The notes beneath the pieces are model-generated. The model was not told the DNA's origin. It did no database searches and was given only the letters and a program-made list of their open reading frames with translations. A program made the position numbers and the translations under genes. Positions 17,450 to 27,464 of a stretch of 55,105 bases of DNA are shown here, one piece after another (position 1 is the first letter of the stretch; the number at the start of each line of letters is the position of its first letter). Where the stretch lies: the NCBI RefSeq assembly GCF_947495995.1, contig NZ_CANMAX010000014.1, forward strand, positions 1-55,105, given 5' to 3'. Origin of the DNA: an uncultured Tenacibaculum sp. (GTDB taxonomy: Bacteria; Bacteroidota; Bacteroidia; Flavobacteriales; Flavobacteriaceae).

Positions 17450-20400
17450 CTAAGCTGTTATTTTAGTTGTTTGTTCTTCTGCTATTCTTTCTAATGCTAA
17501 TCTGTAATCTGTTGGGTACACTTTTATAAAGTCCATTTTATTCACTTCCCAATCACCTAAAATCTTTTCTGCTAAGCCACTATTTGTATAATCTTTGTGC
17601 TTTTCAATCATTGATTTTAAATCTTTTTGATCTTCAGTTTCTAAATGCACTAATTCAACCATTTCTAGATTACATAATTCATTTCTAAATTGATGAGACG
17701 GATCATACACATATGCAATTCCTCCACTCATTCCTGCAGCAAAATTTCGACCTGTTTTACCAAGTACTACAACTTTACCACCTGTCATATATTCACAACC
17801 GTGATCTCCAATTCCTTCGACAACAGCAGTAATTCCTGAATTTCTAACACAGAAACGTTCACCAGCTATTCCGTTGATATAAGCTTCACCAGTTACAGCT
17901 CCATAAAAACATACATTTCCAACAATAATATTTTCTTCTGCAACGAAATCTGCTTCTTGAGGTTTCTTCACAATAATCTTAGCTCCAGATAAACCTTTTC
18001 CTAAATAATCATTAGTTTCACCATCAACAACCATTTTTAAACCTTTGATTGCAAACGCTCCAAAACTTTGTCCAGCAGAACCTTTAAATTGTAACGTTAA
18101 CGTATCTTCTGGCAACCCTTCTGATCCATGAAGTTTAGAAATTTCATTACTTGTTAAAGCTCCTACTGAACGGTTTGTATTTTGAATTTCATAGGTGAAT
18201 TCTGATTTAATTTTATTTTTAATTGCTCCTTTAGCATCGTCTACTATTTTTAGATCTAATACTTTTTCTAATCCGTGATCTTGCTTTTCTGTATTGTATA
18301 AAATCGGATTATCATTAGCATTCACTTTATGTAAAATTGCCGAAGCATCTATTCCTTTTGCTTTATAGTGATCTATAGCATTATCTACATTTAACTTTTC
18401 AACCTGACCAACCATTTCTTTAATAGATCTGAACCCTAAAGTTGCCATAATCTGACGAACTTCTTCTGCAACGAAATACATGAAGTTAATTACATGTTCT
18501 GGAGTTCCTTTGAAGTTTTTACGAAGCTCTGGATCTTGCGTAGCAATTCCTACTGGACAAGTATTTAAATGACATTGACGCATCATAATACAACCAGAAG
18601 CCACTAAAGGCGCCGTTGCAAAACCAAATTCTTCTGCTCCTAATAAACATGCTATTGCTACATCTCTACCCGTTTTTAATTGTCCATCACATTCTAAAAC
18701 CACACGATTACGTAAATTATTCATCACCAAAGTCTGTTGTGCTTCAGCAACTCCCAATTCCCAAGGTAAACCAGCATGTTTTAGAGAAGTTAAAGGAGAA
18801 GCACCTGTACCTCCATCGAAACCTGAAACTAAAATTACATCTGCTTTTGCTTTTGCAACACCAGCAGCAATGGTTCCAACTCCAACTTTAGAAACTAACT
18901 TTACATTAATTCTTGCTTCTCTATTCGCATTTTTTAAATCAAAAATTAACTGTGCTAAATCTTCAATCGAATAAATATCGTGATGTGGTGGTGGTGAAAT
19001 TAATCCCACATAAGGTGTAGAATTTCTAACCTCTGCAATCCAAGGCAATACTTTTTTCCCAGGTAATTGTCCACCTTCTCCTGGTTTAGCTCCCTGAGCC
19101 ATTTTAATTTGGATTTCCTTAGCATTCGTCAAATAATTACTAGTTACTCCAAATCTACCTGAGGCTACCTGTTTAATAGCACTATTTTTAGAATCACCGT
19201 TAGATAATTTTTTAAATCGCTCTTTATTTTCTCCTCCTTCACCAGAATTAGATTTTCCTCCAATTCTGTTCATTGCAATCGCTAAATTTTCATGAGCTTC
19301 TTGACTTATAGATCCATAAGACATTGCTCCTGTTTTAAAACGTTTTACAATTTCTGTCCAAGGTTCTACTTCTTCAATCGGAATAGGGTCTAAGTTTACA
19401 AATTCGAACAATCCTCTAAGTGTCATTAACTCTTTAGATTGCTTGTTAATTTTATCTGCATAAACTTTATAACTTTCCTTACTTTTAGAACGAACTGCTT
19501 GCTGTAATTTAGAAACTGTTGTTGGATTAAACATATGACGTTCACCATTTCTTCTCCAACGATAATCTCCACCGATTTCTAAATCTAAAACTGAATCTAT
19601 ATTCTTATCTCTAAATGATTCTGTACATCTTTTATAGATTTCTTTTTGAAGTACATACAAACCAATCCCTCCAATTCTTGATGGAGTTCCTGGGAAATAT
19701 TTATCTGTAAATGTTTTCTTTAACCCTAAAATTTCAAAAATTTGAGAAGCTCGATAAGAATGTAATGTTGAAATTCCGATCTTATTCATAATCTTTAATA
19801 AACCTTTACCTATGGCTTTATTAAAGTTTTTTACAGCTGTACCAACTTGTATATCTGGAATTTCTCCTTTCTCGACTTGATGAGCGATAATTTCGTTTAC
19901 CATGTACGGATTTATGGCACTTGCTCCGTAACCAAACAATGTTGCAAAATGATGTGGTTCTCTAGGTTCTGCACTTTCTATAATGATTCCTATTTTAGAA
20001 CGAGTTCCTTTTCTATACATTGAATTATGTAGATAAGAACATGCTAATAAAGCAGGAATTGGTGCCCACTCTTTATTTACTCCTCTATCTGATAAAATAA
20101 TAATATTTGCGCCCTCATCTTCAACAGCAACTGTTGCTTTATATAGAATCCCTTCTAATGCATTTTCAATTCCGTTAACTCCTTTTTCTAATGGAAAAAG
20201 CATTGGAATAGTTACGGCTTTAAAATCCTCGTGTTCAAGATTTTTAAGTTTATCTAAATCTTCATTTGAAATTACAGGATTTTGAATTCTTAACTTTTTA
20301 GCTTGCTCTGGAATCACATGAAAAATGTTTCGATCTGATCCTAATGCTAAACTGATATCAGTAATTATTTCCTCTCTAATTCCATCTAAAGGTGGATTGG

Positions 20401-21958
20401 TAACTTGAGCGAATAACTGCTTGAAATAATTATAAAGTAATTGTGATTTATCTGAAAGTACAGCTAATGGAGTATCTGTTCCCATAGATCCAATCGCTTC
20501 TTTACCTTCAGTAGCCATAGGAGCAATTAAGTGATCTATTTCTTCAGTAGTATAACCAAATAAACGTAGTCTTGTTTTATAGTCTGTTTTTTCTTTAGGT
20601 ATAGAGTTGTTTGTATATGGTATTTTAGCTAGCGGAAGTGAATGTTCATTCAACCATTCTTGATACGGATGTTTAGAAACTATTTTCTCTTTAATTTCTT
20701 CATCTTCAATAATTCTTCCAGCATTCATATCTACCAAGAACATTTTTCCTGGTTCTAATCTACCATGTTTAACTACGTTATCTGGCTTTATATTTAAAAC
20801 TCCTATTTCTGAAGACATTACAACATTACCTCGCTTGGTAACTGTATATCTTGAAGGTCTCAATCCGTTTCTATCTAATAATGCTCCAATATAATTTCCA
20901 TCAGTAAAAGGAACAGAAGCAGGACCATCCCAAGGTTCCATAATGCACGAATTATATTCGTAGAATGCTCTTTTTTCAGCACTCATTGTTTTGTCTTTCT
21001 CCCAAGCTTCAGGAACTAACATCATCATTACTTCAGGAAGCGATCTACCTGTCATTAATAATAATTCAACTGCCATGTCCATTGAAGCAGAATCTGATTT
21101 TCCTTCAGTGATAATTGGAAATAACTTTTTCATATCATCTCCAAATAATTCAGAAGCCATTAACTCTTGACGAGCTAACATACGTTTCACATTCCCTTTT
21201 AAAGTATTGATCTCTCCATTGTGACACATGAATCTGAATGGTTGAGCCAAATCCCAAGACGGGAATGTATTTGTTGAGAATCTCTGATGCACTAATGCTA
21301 ATCTTGTTACTAAATCTGGCTGTTTCAAGTCTACATAAAAACGCCCAATATCTTCTGGCATTAATAGACCTTTATAAATTAATGTTGTTGTTGAAAGACT
21401 AGATAAATAGAAATAATTAGATTCAGAAATCTTTGAACTTGCTACCGTATGTTCGCTAATTTTTCTTGCTGCAAATAGTTTTGCATTAAACTGTAAATCT
21501 GTTAGTTCTTTCTCTCCTTTAGTAACAAAAACTTGTTTGATTTTAGGTTGTGTTTTCGCTGCTACAGCACCCAAATTTGATGTGTCAACAGGTACATCTC
21601 TCCAACCTAAAACTTTTAATCCTTGTTTTTTAAATTCATCTTCTAAAACATTTTCACAATAACTGCTTTGATTGAATTTTCTAGGTAAAAAAACTTGTCC
21701 GACTGCATACTCTTTTACTTCAGGTAAATCAAAATTACACACTCTCTTAAAGAAATCGTGTGGAATATCTATTAAAATACCAGCTCCATCACCAGTTCTA
21801 CCATCTGCACTAACTGCTCCTCTGTGTTCTAATTTTATTAAAATCTCTAAAGCATCATGAATAATTTGATTCGACTTTTTTCCTTTTAAGTTACATATGA
21901 ATCCAGCACCACAGTTGTCTCTTTCAAACTCGTTTAAATACAAGCCTTGATCTTTCAT
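17450..21958 (-). CDS. gltB: glutamate synthase (NADPH) large subunit
   Basis: 1502 residues. It transfers the glutamine amide to 2-oxoglutarate, giving two glutamates. Domains in order: class II glutamine amidotransferase with the nucleophile Cys16 in FERDNCGAGF (expected to be exposed by propeptide removal), a central domain, the FMN/2-oxoglutarate synthase domain (GGKSNSGEGGENKERF, KPGEGGQLPG, VSGFDGGTGASPLTSLKHAGLPWE), the 3Fe-4S Cys set in SGCIMMRQCHLNTCPVGIATQ, and the C-terminal beta-helix (GGKVVVLGKTGRNFAAGMSGG). Full length. Together with AmtB and P-II encoded upstream it forms a nitrogen-assimilation unit. Confidence 0.97.
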   Translation of the reverse strand: MKDQGLYLNEFERDNCGAGFICNLKGKKSNQIIHDALEILIKLEHRGAVSADGRTGDGAGILIDIPHDFFKRVCNFDLPEVKEYAVGQVFLPRKFNQSSYCENVLEDEFKKQGLKVLGWRDVPVDTSNLGAVAAKTQPKIKQVFVTKGEKELTDLQFNAKLFAARKISEHTVASSKISESNYFYLSSLSTTTLIYKGLLMPEDIGRFYVDLKQPDLVTRLALVHQRFSTNTFPSWDLAQPFRFMCHNGEINTLKGNVKRMLARQELMASELFGDDMKKLFPIITEGKSDSASMDMAVELLLMTGRSLPEVMMMLVPEAWEKDKTMSAEKRAFYEYNSCIMEPWDGPASVPFTDGNYIGALLDRNGLRPSRYTVTKRGNVVMSSEIGVLNIKPDNVVKHGRLEPGKMFLVDMNAGRIIEDEEIKEKIVSKHPYQEWLNEHSLPLAKIPYTNNSIPKEKTDYKTRLRLFGYTTEEIDHLIAPMATEGKEAIGSMGTDTPLAVLSDKSQLLYNYFKQLFAQVTNPPLDGIREEIITDISLALGSDRNIFHVIPEQAKKLRIQNPVISNEDLDKLKNLEHEDFKAVTIPMLFPLEKGVNGIENALEGILYKATVAVEDEGANIIILSDRGVNKEWAPIPALLACSYLHNSMYRKGTRSKIGIIIESAEPREPHHFATLFGYGASAINPYMVNEIIAHQVEKGEIPDIQVGTAVKNFNKAIGKGLLKIMNKIGISTLHSYRASQIFEILGLKKTFTDKYFPGTPSRIGGIGLYVLQKEIYKRCTESFRDKNIDSVLDLEIGGDYRWRRNGERHMFNPTTVSKLQQAVRSKSKESYKVYADKINKQSKELMTLRGLFEFVNLDPIPIEEVEPWTEIVKRFKTGAMSYGSISQEAHENLAIAMNRIGGKSNSGEGGENKERFKKLSNGDSKNSAIKQVASGRFGVTSNYLTNAKEIQIKMAQGAKPGEGGQLPGKKVLPWIAEVRNSTPYVGLISPPPHHDIYSIEDLAQLIFDLKNANREARINVKLVSKVGVGTIAAGVAKAKADVILVSGFDGGTGASPLTSLKHAGLPWELGVAEAQQTLVMNNLRNRVVLECDGQLKTGRDVAIACLLGAEEFGFATAPLVASGCIMMRQCHLNTCPVGIATQDPELRKNFKGTPEHVINFMYFVAEEVRQIMATLGFRSIKEMVGQVEKLNVDNAIDHYKAKGIDASAILHKVNANDNPILYNTEKQDHGLEKVLDLKIVDDAKGAIKNKIKSEFTYEIQNTNRSVGALTSNEISKLHGSEGLPEDTLTLQFKGSAGQSFGAFAIKGLKMVVDGETNDYLGKGLSGAKIIVKKPQEADFVAEENIIVGNVCFYGAVTGEAYINGIAGERFCVRNSGITAVVEGIGDHGCEYMTGGKVVVLGKTGRNFAAGMSGGIAYVYDPSHQFRNELCNLEMVELVHLETEDQKDLKSMIEKHKDYTNSGLAEKILGDWEVNKMDFIKVYPTDYRLALERIAEEQTTKITA

Positions 21959-22079
21959 ATAAAATATTTTTGTTTGTTAGTTTATTTAATTTACAAGAGA
22001 AACATGTGTTGTCTTAGTTCACATTCTCTATAAAGAATAAAGCCATTCAGAAATCTTCTGACAGATCTTTACTCAACCT

Positions 22080-22102
22080 AAACACTCTGTTACAGAGTGT
22101 TT
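22080..22102 (-). terminator. hairpin downstream of amtB / in gltB leader
   Basis: AAACACTCTG (22080-22089) pairs with CAGAGTGTTT (22093-22102) around TTA. It is 74 bases past the amtB stop on the minus strand. The following T-tract is poor (TTTAGG), so it may be a weak terminator or a structured part of the gltB 5' leader. A second hairpin, CGTTTC/GAAACG at 22124-22143, stands between it and amtB. Confidence 0.45.
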
Positions 22103-22175
22103 ATTCTAGTTCAAATATTTTAACGTTTCTTTAGTTTGAAACGATTAGCTCACCTTTAAAAAGGAATTAGTAGAA

Positions 22176-23414
22176 TTAATGCTCATTTAACCTGAAATCA
22201 GGATAGGCCGTCATTCCATGTTCATGAGTGTCTAAACCTTCTATTTCTTCTTTCTCACTTACACGTATTCCTATAGTTTTCTTTAAAGTAAAAATGATAA
22301 TAAACGATGTAGAAATACAGAAAACCGCATAAGTACCTACACCTATTAATTGGCTTACGAATTGAGCGCCACTAGCCAACTTTCCAAAGATTCCAACTGC
22401 TAGCGTTCCCCATACACCACAAGCTAAGTGTACAGCAATAGCTCCAACTGGATCATCTAATTTGATCTTATCAATTAAACTTACAGCCAACACAATAAGG
22501 ATTCCTCCAATGCCACCAACAATAATTGCATCCATCGGACTCATTACATCTGCTCCTGCAGTAATTGCTACCAACCCTCCTAAAATTCCATTTAAGAACA
22601 TTGTTAAATCTAAATTCTTATACATAATTGTAGAAACAATTGCAGATATTACTCCTCCTGCTGCAGCTGCTAAACATGTAGTTACTAAAGTTATTGATGT
22701 TGATTCTGGATTTGCTGATAAAACAGAACCTCCATTAAAACCAAACCAACCTAACCAAAGTATTAAGACACCACCAGTTGCTAATGGAATATTATGACCC
22801 GGTATTGCTTGAGCTTTTCCGTTTTTAAACTTCCCTATTCTAGCACCTAATAACCAAACAGCTACTAATGCTGCCCAACCTCCTACAGAGTGTACTAAAG
22901 TTGAACCTGCGAAATCGTAAAAAGGAGTATCTAATTGGTGTAAAAAACCTTCTCCCCATTTCCAAGAACCTGCTATTGGATATACAAATCCAACGTAGAC
23001 CACAGTGAAAATCATAAATGGTAAAATTTTCATTCGTTCTGCAACTGCTCCAGAAACTATAGTTGCTGCTGTAGCTGCAAACATTCCTTGAAAAAGAAAA
23101 TCTGTCCAGTATGTATAACCAGAATTATACGTTAAATCTAATGCTCCATCTACCATTGGTGCTTCTAAACCAAAGCCAGAAAAACCAAAAACTCCTAATG
23201 CCTCTTTTGCAAAACCAGGATACATTAAATTGAATCCAAAAGCTGCATACATTAAAAGCCCAGTTGTGATGATAAAAATATTTTTAAATAATATGTTCAG
23301 TGTATTTTTTTGTCTAGTTAAACCAATTTCTAGTAAAGCAAATCCTAAATGCATGAAAAATACTAAAGCAGTACATATCATCATCCACACATTGTTCGTT
23401 GTTAGTTGTTCCAT
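22176..23414 (-). CDS. amtB: ammonium transporter (Amt family)
   Basis: 412 residues with about eleven membrane helices. Signature segments: FMHLGFALLEIGLTRQKN in helix 1, DFLFQGMFAATAATIVSGAVAERM, DFAGSTLVHSVGGWAALVAVWLLGAR (the Amt signature with the pore-region residues) and HLACGVWGTLAVGIFG (pore His). It moves ammonium or ammonia across the inner membrane. It begins 15 bases after the P-II gene, so P-II likely plugs it when nitrogen is plentiful. No cleaved signal sequence is obvious. Confidence 0.95.
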   Translation of the reverse strand: MEQLTTNNVWMMICTALVFFMHLGFALLEIGLTRQKNTLNILFKNIFIITTGLLMYAAFGFNLMYPGFAKEALGVFGFSGFGLEAPMVDGALDLTYNSGYTYWTDFLFQGMFAATAATIVSGAVAERMKILPFMIFTVVYVGFVYPIAGSWKWGEGFLHQLDTPFYDFAGSTLVHSVGGWAALVAVWLLGARIGKFKNGKAQAIPGHNIPLATGGVLILWLGWFGFNGGSVLSANPESTSITLVTTCLAAAAGGVISAIVSTIMYKNLDLTMFLNGILGGLVAITAGADVMSPMDAIIVGGIGGILIVLAVSLIDKIKLDDPVGAIAVHLACGVWGTLAVGIFGKLASGAQFVSQLIGVGTYAVFCISTSFIIIFTLKKTIGIRVSEKEEIEGLDTHEHGMTAYPDFRLNEH

Positions 23415-23429
23415 AATTATGCTGTCAAA

Positions 23430-23768
23430 TTAATTTAAAGTGTTTCCTCCTTCTTCCCCTGTTCTAATTCTGTAAGCTTGTTTAATTTCACTTACAAAAA
23501 TTTTCCCATCTCCAACATTTCCTGTCGAAGCTGCTTCAAGAATTGTTTTAATTGTGATTTCTTCAAAATCATCATTTACCACAATTGATAAATATCTTCT
23601 TTGAATATCACTTGTACTGTAAGAAACACCTCTATACACATGTCCTTTTTTTTCGTTACCTAGACCTGTAACATCCCAATACGAGAAAAAGTTAACACCT
23701 ACTTCATGGAGTGCATTTTTCACTTCTCTAAATTTGGATTTTCTAATTATTGCCTCGATTTTTTTCAT
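23430..23768 (-). CDS. glnK: P-II family nitrogen regulatory protein
   Basis: 112 residues. P-II trimers bind ATP/ADP and 2-oxoglutarate and control ammonium uptake. Markers: MKKIEAIIRKSKFREVKNAL start, T-loop YRGVSY with Tyr50 at the place of the uridylylated Tyr51 of E. coli GlnB, B-loop ASTGNVGDGKIFV and C-loop RIRTGEEG. Placement directly before amtB argues for GlnK rather than GlnB. The 604-base region before it contains a 16-bp perfect palindrome that might be an operator. Confidence 0.94.
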   Translation of the reverse strand: MKKIEAIIRKSKFREVKNALHEVGVNFFSYWDVTGLGNEKKGHVYRGVSYSTSDIQRRYLSIVVNDDFEEITIKTILEAASTGNVGDGKIFVSEIKQAYRIRTGEEGGNTLN

Positions 23769-23879
23769 GGTAATTACTTAATAAATTATCCTGTTTTATA
23801 TGTTTTAGATTGTTAGAATAACTTGATTTAAGAGGCAAAAGATTGGTGTTTTAAGGAGGATACAAGATTAAAAAGAGTA

Positions 23880-23895
23880 TAAGTATTAATACTTA
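23880..23895. promoter_or_regulatory. 16-bp palindrome, possible operator upstream of P-II gene
   Basis: TAAGTATTAATACTTA is a perfect palindrome 112 bases before the P-II start codon. Regulators of the Crp/Fnr or TetR/MarR type bind such sites; which one, if any, is not known. Confidence 0.35.
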
Positions 23896-24243
23896 ACATC
23901 AAATCTTACTTATGATCTGTTTAAATAGAATTCAAACAAAGTAAATATTAGGAATTCTGAAACCTTACTTTTCATGATTATTGCCTTATAAAATCATTAC
24001 TCTGACTCCCAAAGCTAAATCCAAAAAAGGAAAAATCAAAACACAAAACACTGTTAAACAGGCTAAAACGATGTATTAAAAAAAGTAAGTCTCAAAAAAA
24101 CATATTCAAAAATCAGAATATTATAATATCACTATCGAAAAAGTTATTGCAATTATTAAATACTTAAATGAGAAAGCTGAAATTAAGAATCACATAAAAA
24201 TGACACCTTTTTAAAAAAAAGTGAATTTTAACGTGATATCACT

Positions 24244-24269
24244 AAAAATACGTACTGATACGTATTTTT
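24244..24269. repeat. inverted repeat next to a second palindrome
   Basis: AAAAATACGTA (24244-24254) and TACGTATTTTT (24259-24269) with a CTGA loop; GTGATATCAC lies immediately to its left (24233-24242). On the plus strand it ends in TTTTTATTTT and could terminate a plus-strand transcript, but no plus-strand gene precedes it. Confidence 0.5.
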
Positions 24270-24324
24270 ATTTTACAAATATGATAAAATTTAGAATATA
24301 AAATTACGATTCTTTCAAACAAAA

Positions 24325-24352
24325 AAAACACCTCTAAAATTAGAGGTGTTTT
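24325..24352 (-). terminator. terminator of the leu operon
   Basis: ACACCTCTAA (24328-24337) and TTAGAGGTGT (24340-24349) form a perfect 10-bp stem, flanked by an A-run that gives a T-tract on the minus strand, about 20 bases past the leuB stop. Confidence 0.9.
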
Positions 24353-24372
24353 AAATTCAAAACAAAACTTAA

Positions 24373-25488
24373 CTAAATTATAGTACTCTGTCCCATATGA
24401 ACATTCGTAAAATTAATATTACTATCCTCTTGATTATGGATGTAATCGGTGATAAAATCTCCAACTTTAGAGGTAGTAAAATCGTTCTCAGAATCGATAT
24501 CCTGTGTAGTTATTCCTAATTCTAAAGACTTTTGTACAGCATTTTCTATCACTGCAGCTTCTGTCTCTAAATCTAAATGTCTTAACATCATTGCGGCCGA
24601 TAAAATAGACGCTAACGGATTAGCAATATCTTTTCCTTTAGCCTGTGGAAAAGAACCATGAATTGGCTCAAATAAAGCAGCTTTATCTCCTACTGAAGCT
24701 GAAGCTAACAATCCGATAGAACCTCCGATTACACTTGCTTCATCTGATAAAATATCTCCAAATAAATTTTCTGTAAGAATAACATCAAACTGTTTAGGAT
24801 TTAAGATTAACTGCATCGCTGCATTATCAACAAACATAGTATCAACCTCGACATCTGGATACTCTTTTGCTAAAGCAGTAATTGTTTTTCTCCATAATCG
24901 AGACGTCTCCAACACGTTTGCTTTATCGACTAATGTTAGTTTCTTTCTTCTGTTTCTTGCTGATTTAAAAGCTAAATGCCCCATTCTTTCAATTTCTTCT
25001 ACAGAATATGAACATCCATCAAAAGCTATTTTACCATCGTCACTTAATTCTTTTATACCAAAGTAAATACCACCAGTTAATTCACGATAAATCTCGATAT
25101 CTGTTCCTTTGATAATATCTTCTTTTAAAGGAGAATTTTTAATCAAAGCATCGTAAGCTTTCACTGGCCTTATGTTACAAAATAAACCTAACTCTTTTCT
25201 CAACTTTAATAAACCTTGTTCTGGTCTTACTTTTGCAGATGGATCGTTATCGTATTTAGGATCTCCAATTGCTCCAAATAAAATCGCGTCACTCTTTTTA
25301 CATGAAGCTAATGTTTTATCTGGCAACGGATTTCCTGTTTTATCAATTGCACAAGCTCCCATCAAAACCTCATCATATACAAAAGTATGATCGTAAACTT
25401 CTCCTATCGCTTGTAATACCTTTTTAGCCTGTTCTATTACTTCTGGTCCTATACCATCTCCAGGGATTACTGTAATATTAAATCTCAT
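24373..25488 (-). CDS. leuB: 3-isopropylmalate dehydrogenase
   Basis: 371 residues. It oxidises and decarboxylates 3-isopropylmalate with NAD+ in leucine synthesis. Markers: VIPGDGIGPEVIEQAKKVL, the substrate-loop arginines (RPEQGLLKLRKELGLFCNIRP), ELTGGIYFG, DKANVLETSRLWR, DTMFVDNAAMQLI and the metal site LFGDILSDEASVIGGSIGLLASAS, then EPIHGSFP. It is the last gene of leuACDB, 15 bases after leuD. Confidence 0.96.
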   Translation of the reverse strand: MRFNITVIPGDGIGPEVIEQAKKVLQAIGEVYDHTFVYDEVLMGACAIDKTGNPLPDKTLASCKKSDAILFGAIGDPKYDNDPSAKVRPEQGLLKLRKELGLFCNIRPVKAYDALIKNSPLKEDIIKGTDIEIYRELTGGIYFGIKELSDDGKIAFDGCSYSVEEIERMGHLAFKSARNRRKKLTLVDKANVLETSRLWRKTITALAKEYPDVEVDTMFVDNAAMQLILNPKQFDVILTENLFGDILSDEASVIGGSIGLLASASVGDKAALFEPIHGSFPQAKGKDIANPLASILSAAMMLRHLDLETEAAVIENAVQKSLELGITTQDIDSENDFTTSKVGDFITDYIHNQEDSNINFTNVHMGQSTII

Positions 25489-25503
25489 ATACTTGTATTC
25501 TTT

Positions 25504-26082
25504 TTACAACGATGCCTCGTATGCTTCTATTTTTTCTTTCTTACTGATTAAAAAGTCTATATCATCATAACCATTCAATAGACATAATTTCTTATAGGGA
25601 TTAATTTCAAAACTAACTTCACCAACTGTAGTTTTTAAACTTTGATTCTCTAGATCTACAGTTAACTCAGTTTCTGGATTTTCTTGTATTTTCTTTAGAA
25701 CACTTTTTAAAAACTCTGGAGTTACTTGAATTGGAAGTATTCCATTATTCAATGCATTACCTTTGAAAATATCAGCAAAAAAACTACTGACTACAACTTT
25801 AAATCCGTATCCTGCCAATGCCCAAGCTGCATGTTCTCTACTAGAACCACAACCAAAATTGTCTCCAGCGATTAAAATGCTTCCTTTATAATTTTGATTA
25901 TTTAAAACAAAATCTTCATTTACACTTCCATCTTTATGGAATCTCCAGTCTCTAAATACATTATCTCCAAAACCTTTTTTATCCGTTGCTTTTAAAAAGC
26001 GTGCAGGTATGATCTGATCTGTATCAATATTTTCTACTGGTAATGGTACTGCTGTATCTTTTAATATTTGAAACTTTTCCAT
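25504..26082 (-). CDS. leuD: 3-isopropylmalate dehydratase small subunit
   Basis: 192 residues. It forms the swivelling small subunit of isopropylmalate isomerase. Markers: PVENIDTDQIIPARFLK near the N-terminus and FGCGSSREHAAWALAGYGFKVVVSSFFADIFKGNALNNGILP. Its ATG overlaps the leuC stop by one base, indicating translational coupling. Confidence 0.96.
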   Translation of the reverse strand: MEKFQILKDTAVPLPVENIDTDQIIPARFLKATDKKGFGDNVFRDWRFHKDGSVNEDFVLNNQNYKGSILIAGDNFGCGSSREHAAWALAGYGFKVVVSSFFADIFKGNALNNGILPIQVTPEFLKSVLKKIQENPETELTVDLENQSLKTTVGEVSFEINPYKKLCLLNGYDDIDFLISKKEKIEAYEASL

Positions 26083-27464
26083 TAGTTTAAATGTTCCGTT
26101 ATATTAATTATTTTTCCTTCTACTGCTGTTGCTGCTGCAACTAAAGGACTTGCTAGAATTGTTCTAGCACCTTGTCCTTGTCTACCTTCAAAATTTCTAT
26201 TTGATGTAGAAACACAGTATTCTCCTTCAGGTATTTTATCATCATTCATTGCTAAACAAGCAGAACATCCAGGTTGACGTAATTCGAAACCAGCTGCTTC
26301 AAAAATATCTTGTAATCCTTCTTCTTTTATTTGTTTTGCTACTTGTTGCGAACCAGGAACTAACCATGCATTTACGTTTTGTGCTTTTTGTTTTCCTTTT
26401 ATGAAACTAGCCGCAACTTGAAAATCTTCAATTCTAGAATTGGTACAACTTCCTATGAATACATAATTGATTGGCTTACCTACTAAACTTTCACCTTTCT
26501 TAAAATTCATGTATGAAAGTGATTTTTCAAAAGAAGCGTCGTCTGATGATGGAATATTTTCTGAAATCTTAATTCCCATACCAGGATTGGTTCCATAAGT
26601 AACCATTGGTTCTATATCTGCAGCATCAAAGGAATATTCTTGATCAAAAACTGCATCGTCATCAGTTTTTAATGTTTTCCAATAATCTACTTTAGCTTGA
26701 AACTCTTCTCCTTTAGGAGCAAATTCTCTTCCTTGAACATAATCGAAAGTAGTTTGATCTGGCGCTATCATTCCTCCACGTGCTCCCATTTCTATGCTCA
26801 TGTTACACACTGTCATTCTTCCTTCCATCGACATTTCTTCGAATACATTACCTGCGTACTCACAGAAATATCCAGTTCCTGAATTTGTTCCTAACTTAGA
26901 TATGATATATAAAATCACATCTTTAGGTAATACTCCTTTTTTAAGTTTTCCGTTTACGTTAACTCTTAAACTTTTCGGCTTTTGAATTAATAAACATTGA
27001 CTTGCAAACACTTGAGCAACTTGACTTGTACCAATACCAAATGCTATTGTTCCAAAAGCACCGTGAGTTGATGTATGACTATCTCCACAAACCATTGTCA
27101 TTCCAGGTTGTGTAATTCCTAATTCTGGAGCCATAACATGAACAATTCCATTGTATTTATGACCTAAACCATATAACGTGATATTGTTTTCTTTACAATT
27201 CTTTTCTAACTGCTGTAGTTGATTTCTAGATAATTCATCTTTAACAGGTAAATGCTGATTTACCGTAGGTGTATTATGATCTGCAGTAGCCACAATTTTA
27301 TCTGGTCTAGCTATAGAAACACCTCTTTCCTTAAGCTCATTGAAGGCTTGTGGACTAGTTACTTCATGAATTAAATGTTTATCGATATATAATATTTGTG
27401 GACCATCTTGAATTGTGTCCACGACATGTTTATCCCAAACTTTATCGAACAATGTTTTTCCCAT
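26082..27464 (-). CDS. leuC: 3-isopropylmalate dehydratase large subunit
   Basis: 460 residues of the aconitase superfamily. It interconverts 2- and 3-isopropylmalate with a 4Fe-4S cluster, ligated by Cys in FIGSCTNSRIEDFQ and by CSACLAMNDD. Other markers: DHNTPT, VCGDSHTSTHGAFGTIAFGIGTSQVAQVFA and EMGARGGMIAPDQTTFDYV. Its start overlaps the leuA stop by one base, and its stop overlaps the leuD start by one base. Confidence 0.97.
   Translation of the reverse strand: MGKTLFDKVWDKHVVDTIQDGPQILYIDKHLIHEVTSPQAFNELKERGVSIARPDKIVATADHNTPTVNQHLPVKDELSRNQLQQLEKNCKENNITLYGLGHKYNGIVHVMAPELGITQPGMTMVCGDSHTSTHGAFGTIAFGIGTSQVAQVFASQCLLIQKPKSLRVNVNGKLKKGVLPKDVILYIISKLGTNSGTGYFCEYAGNVFEEMSMEGRMTVCNMSIEMGARGGMIAPDQTTFDYVQGREFAPKGEEFQAKVDYWKTLKTDDDAVFDQEYSFDAADIEPMVTYGTNPGMGIKISENIPSSDDASFEKSLSYMNFKKGESLVGKPINYVFIGSCTNSRIEDFQVAASFIKGKQKAQNVNAWLVPGSQQVAKQIKEEGLQDIFEAAGFELRQPGCSACLAMNDDKIPEGEYCVSTSNRNFEGRQGQGARTILASPLVAAATAVEGKIINITEHLN

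Larger units (their letters stand above)
23769..24372. other. 604-base noncoding region with palindromes
   Basis: No coding frame of note on either strand. It holds the terminator of leuB (24325-24352), a 16-bp palindrome TAAGTATTAATACTTA at 23880-23895, a 10-bp palindrome GTGATATCAC at 24233-24242, and an 11-bp inverted repeat at 24244-24269. Presumably it includes the promoter of the P-II/amtB genes, but no convincing TAnnTTTG box could be fixed. Confidence 0.6.
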
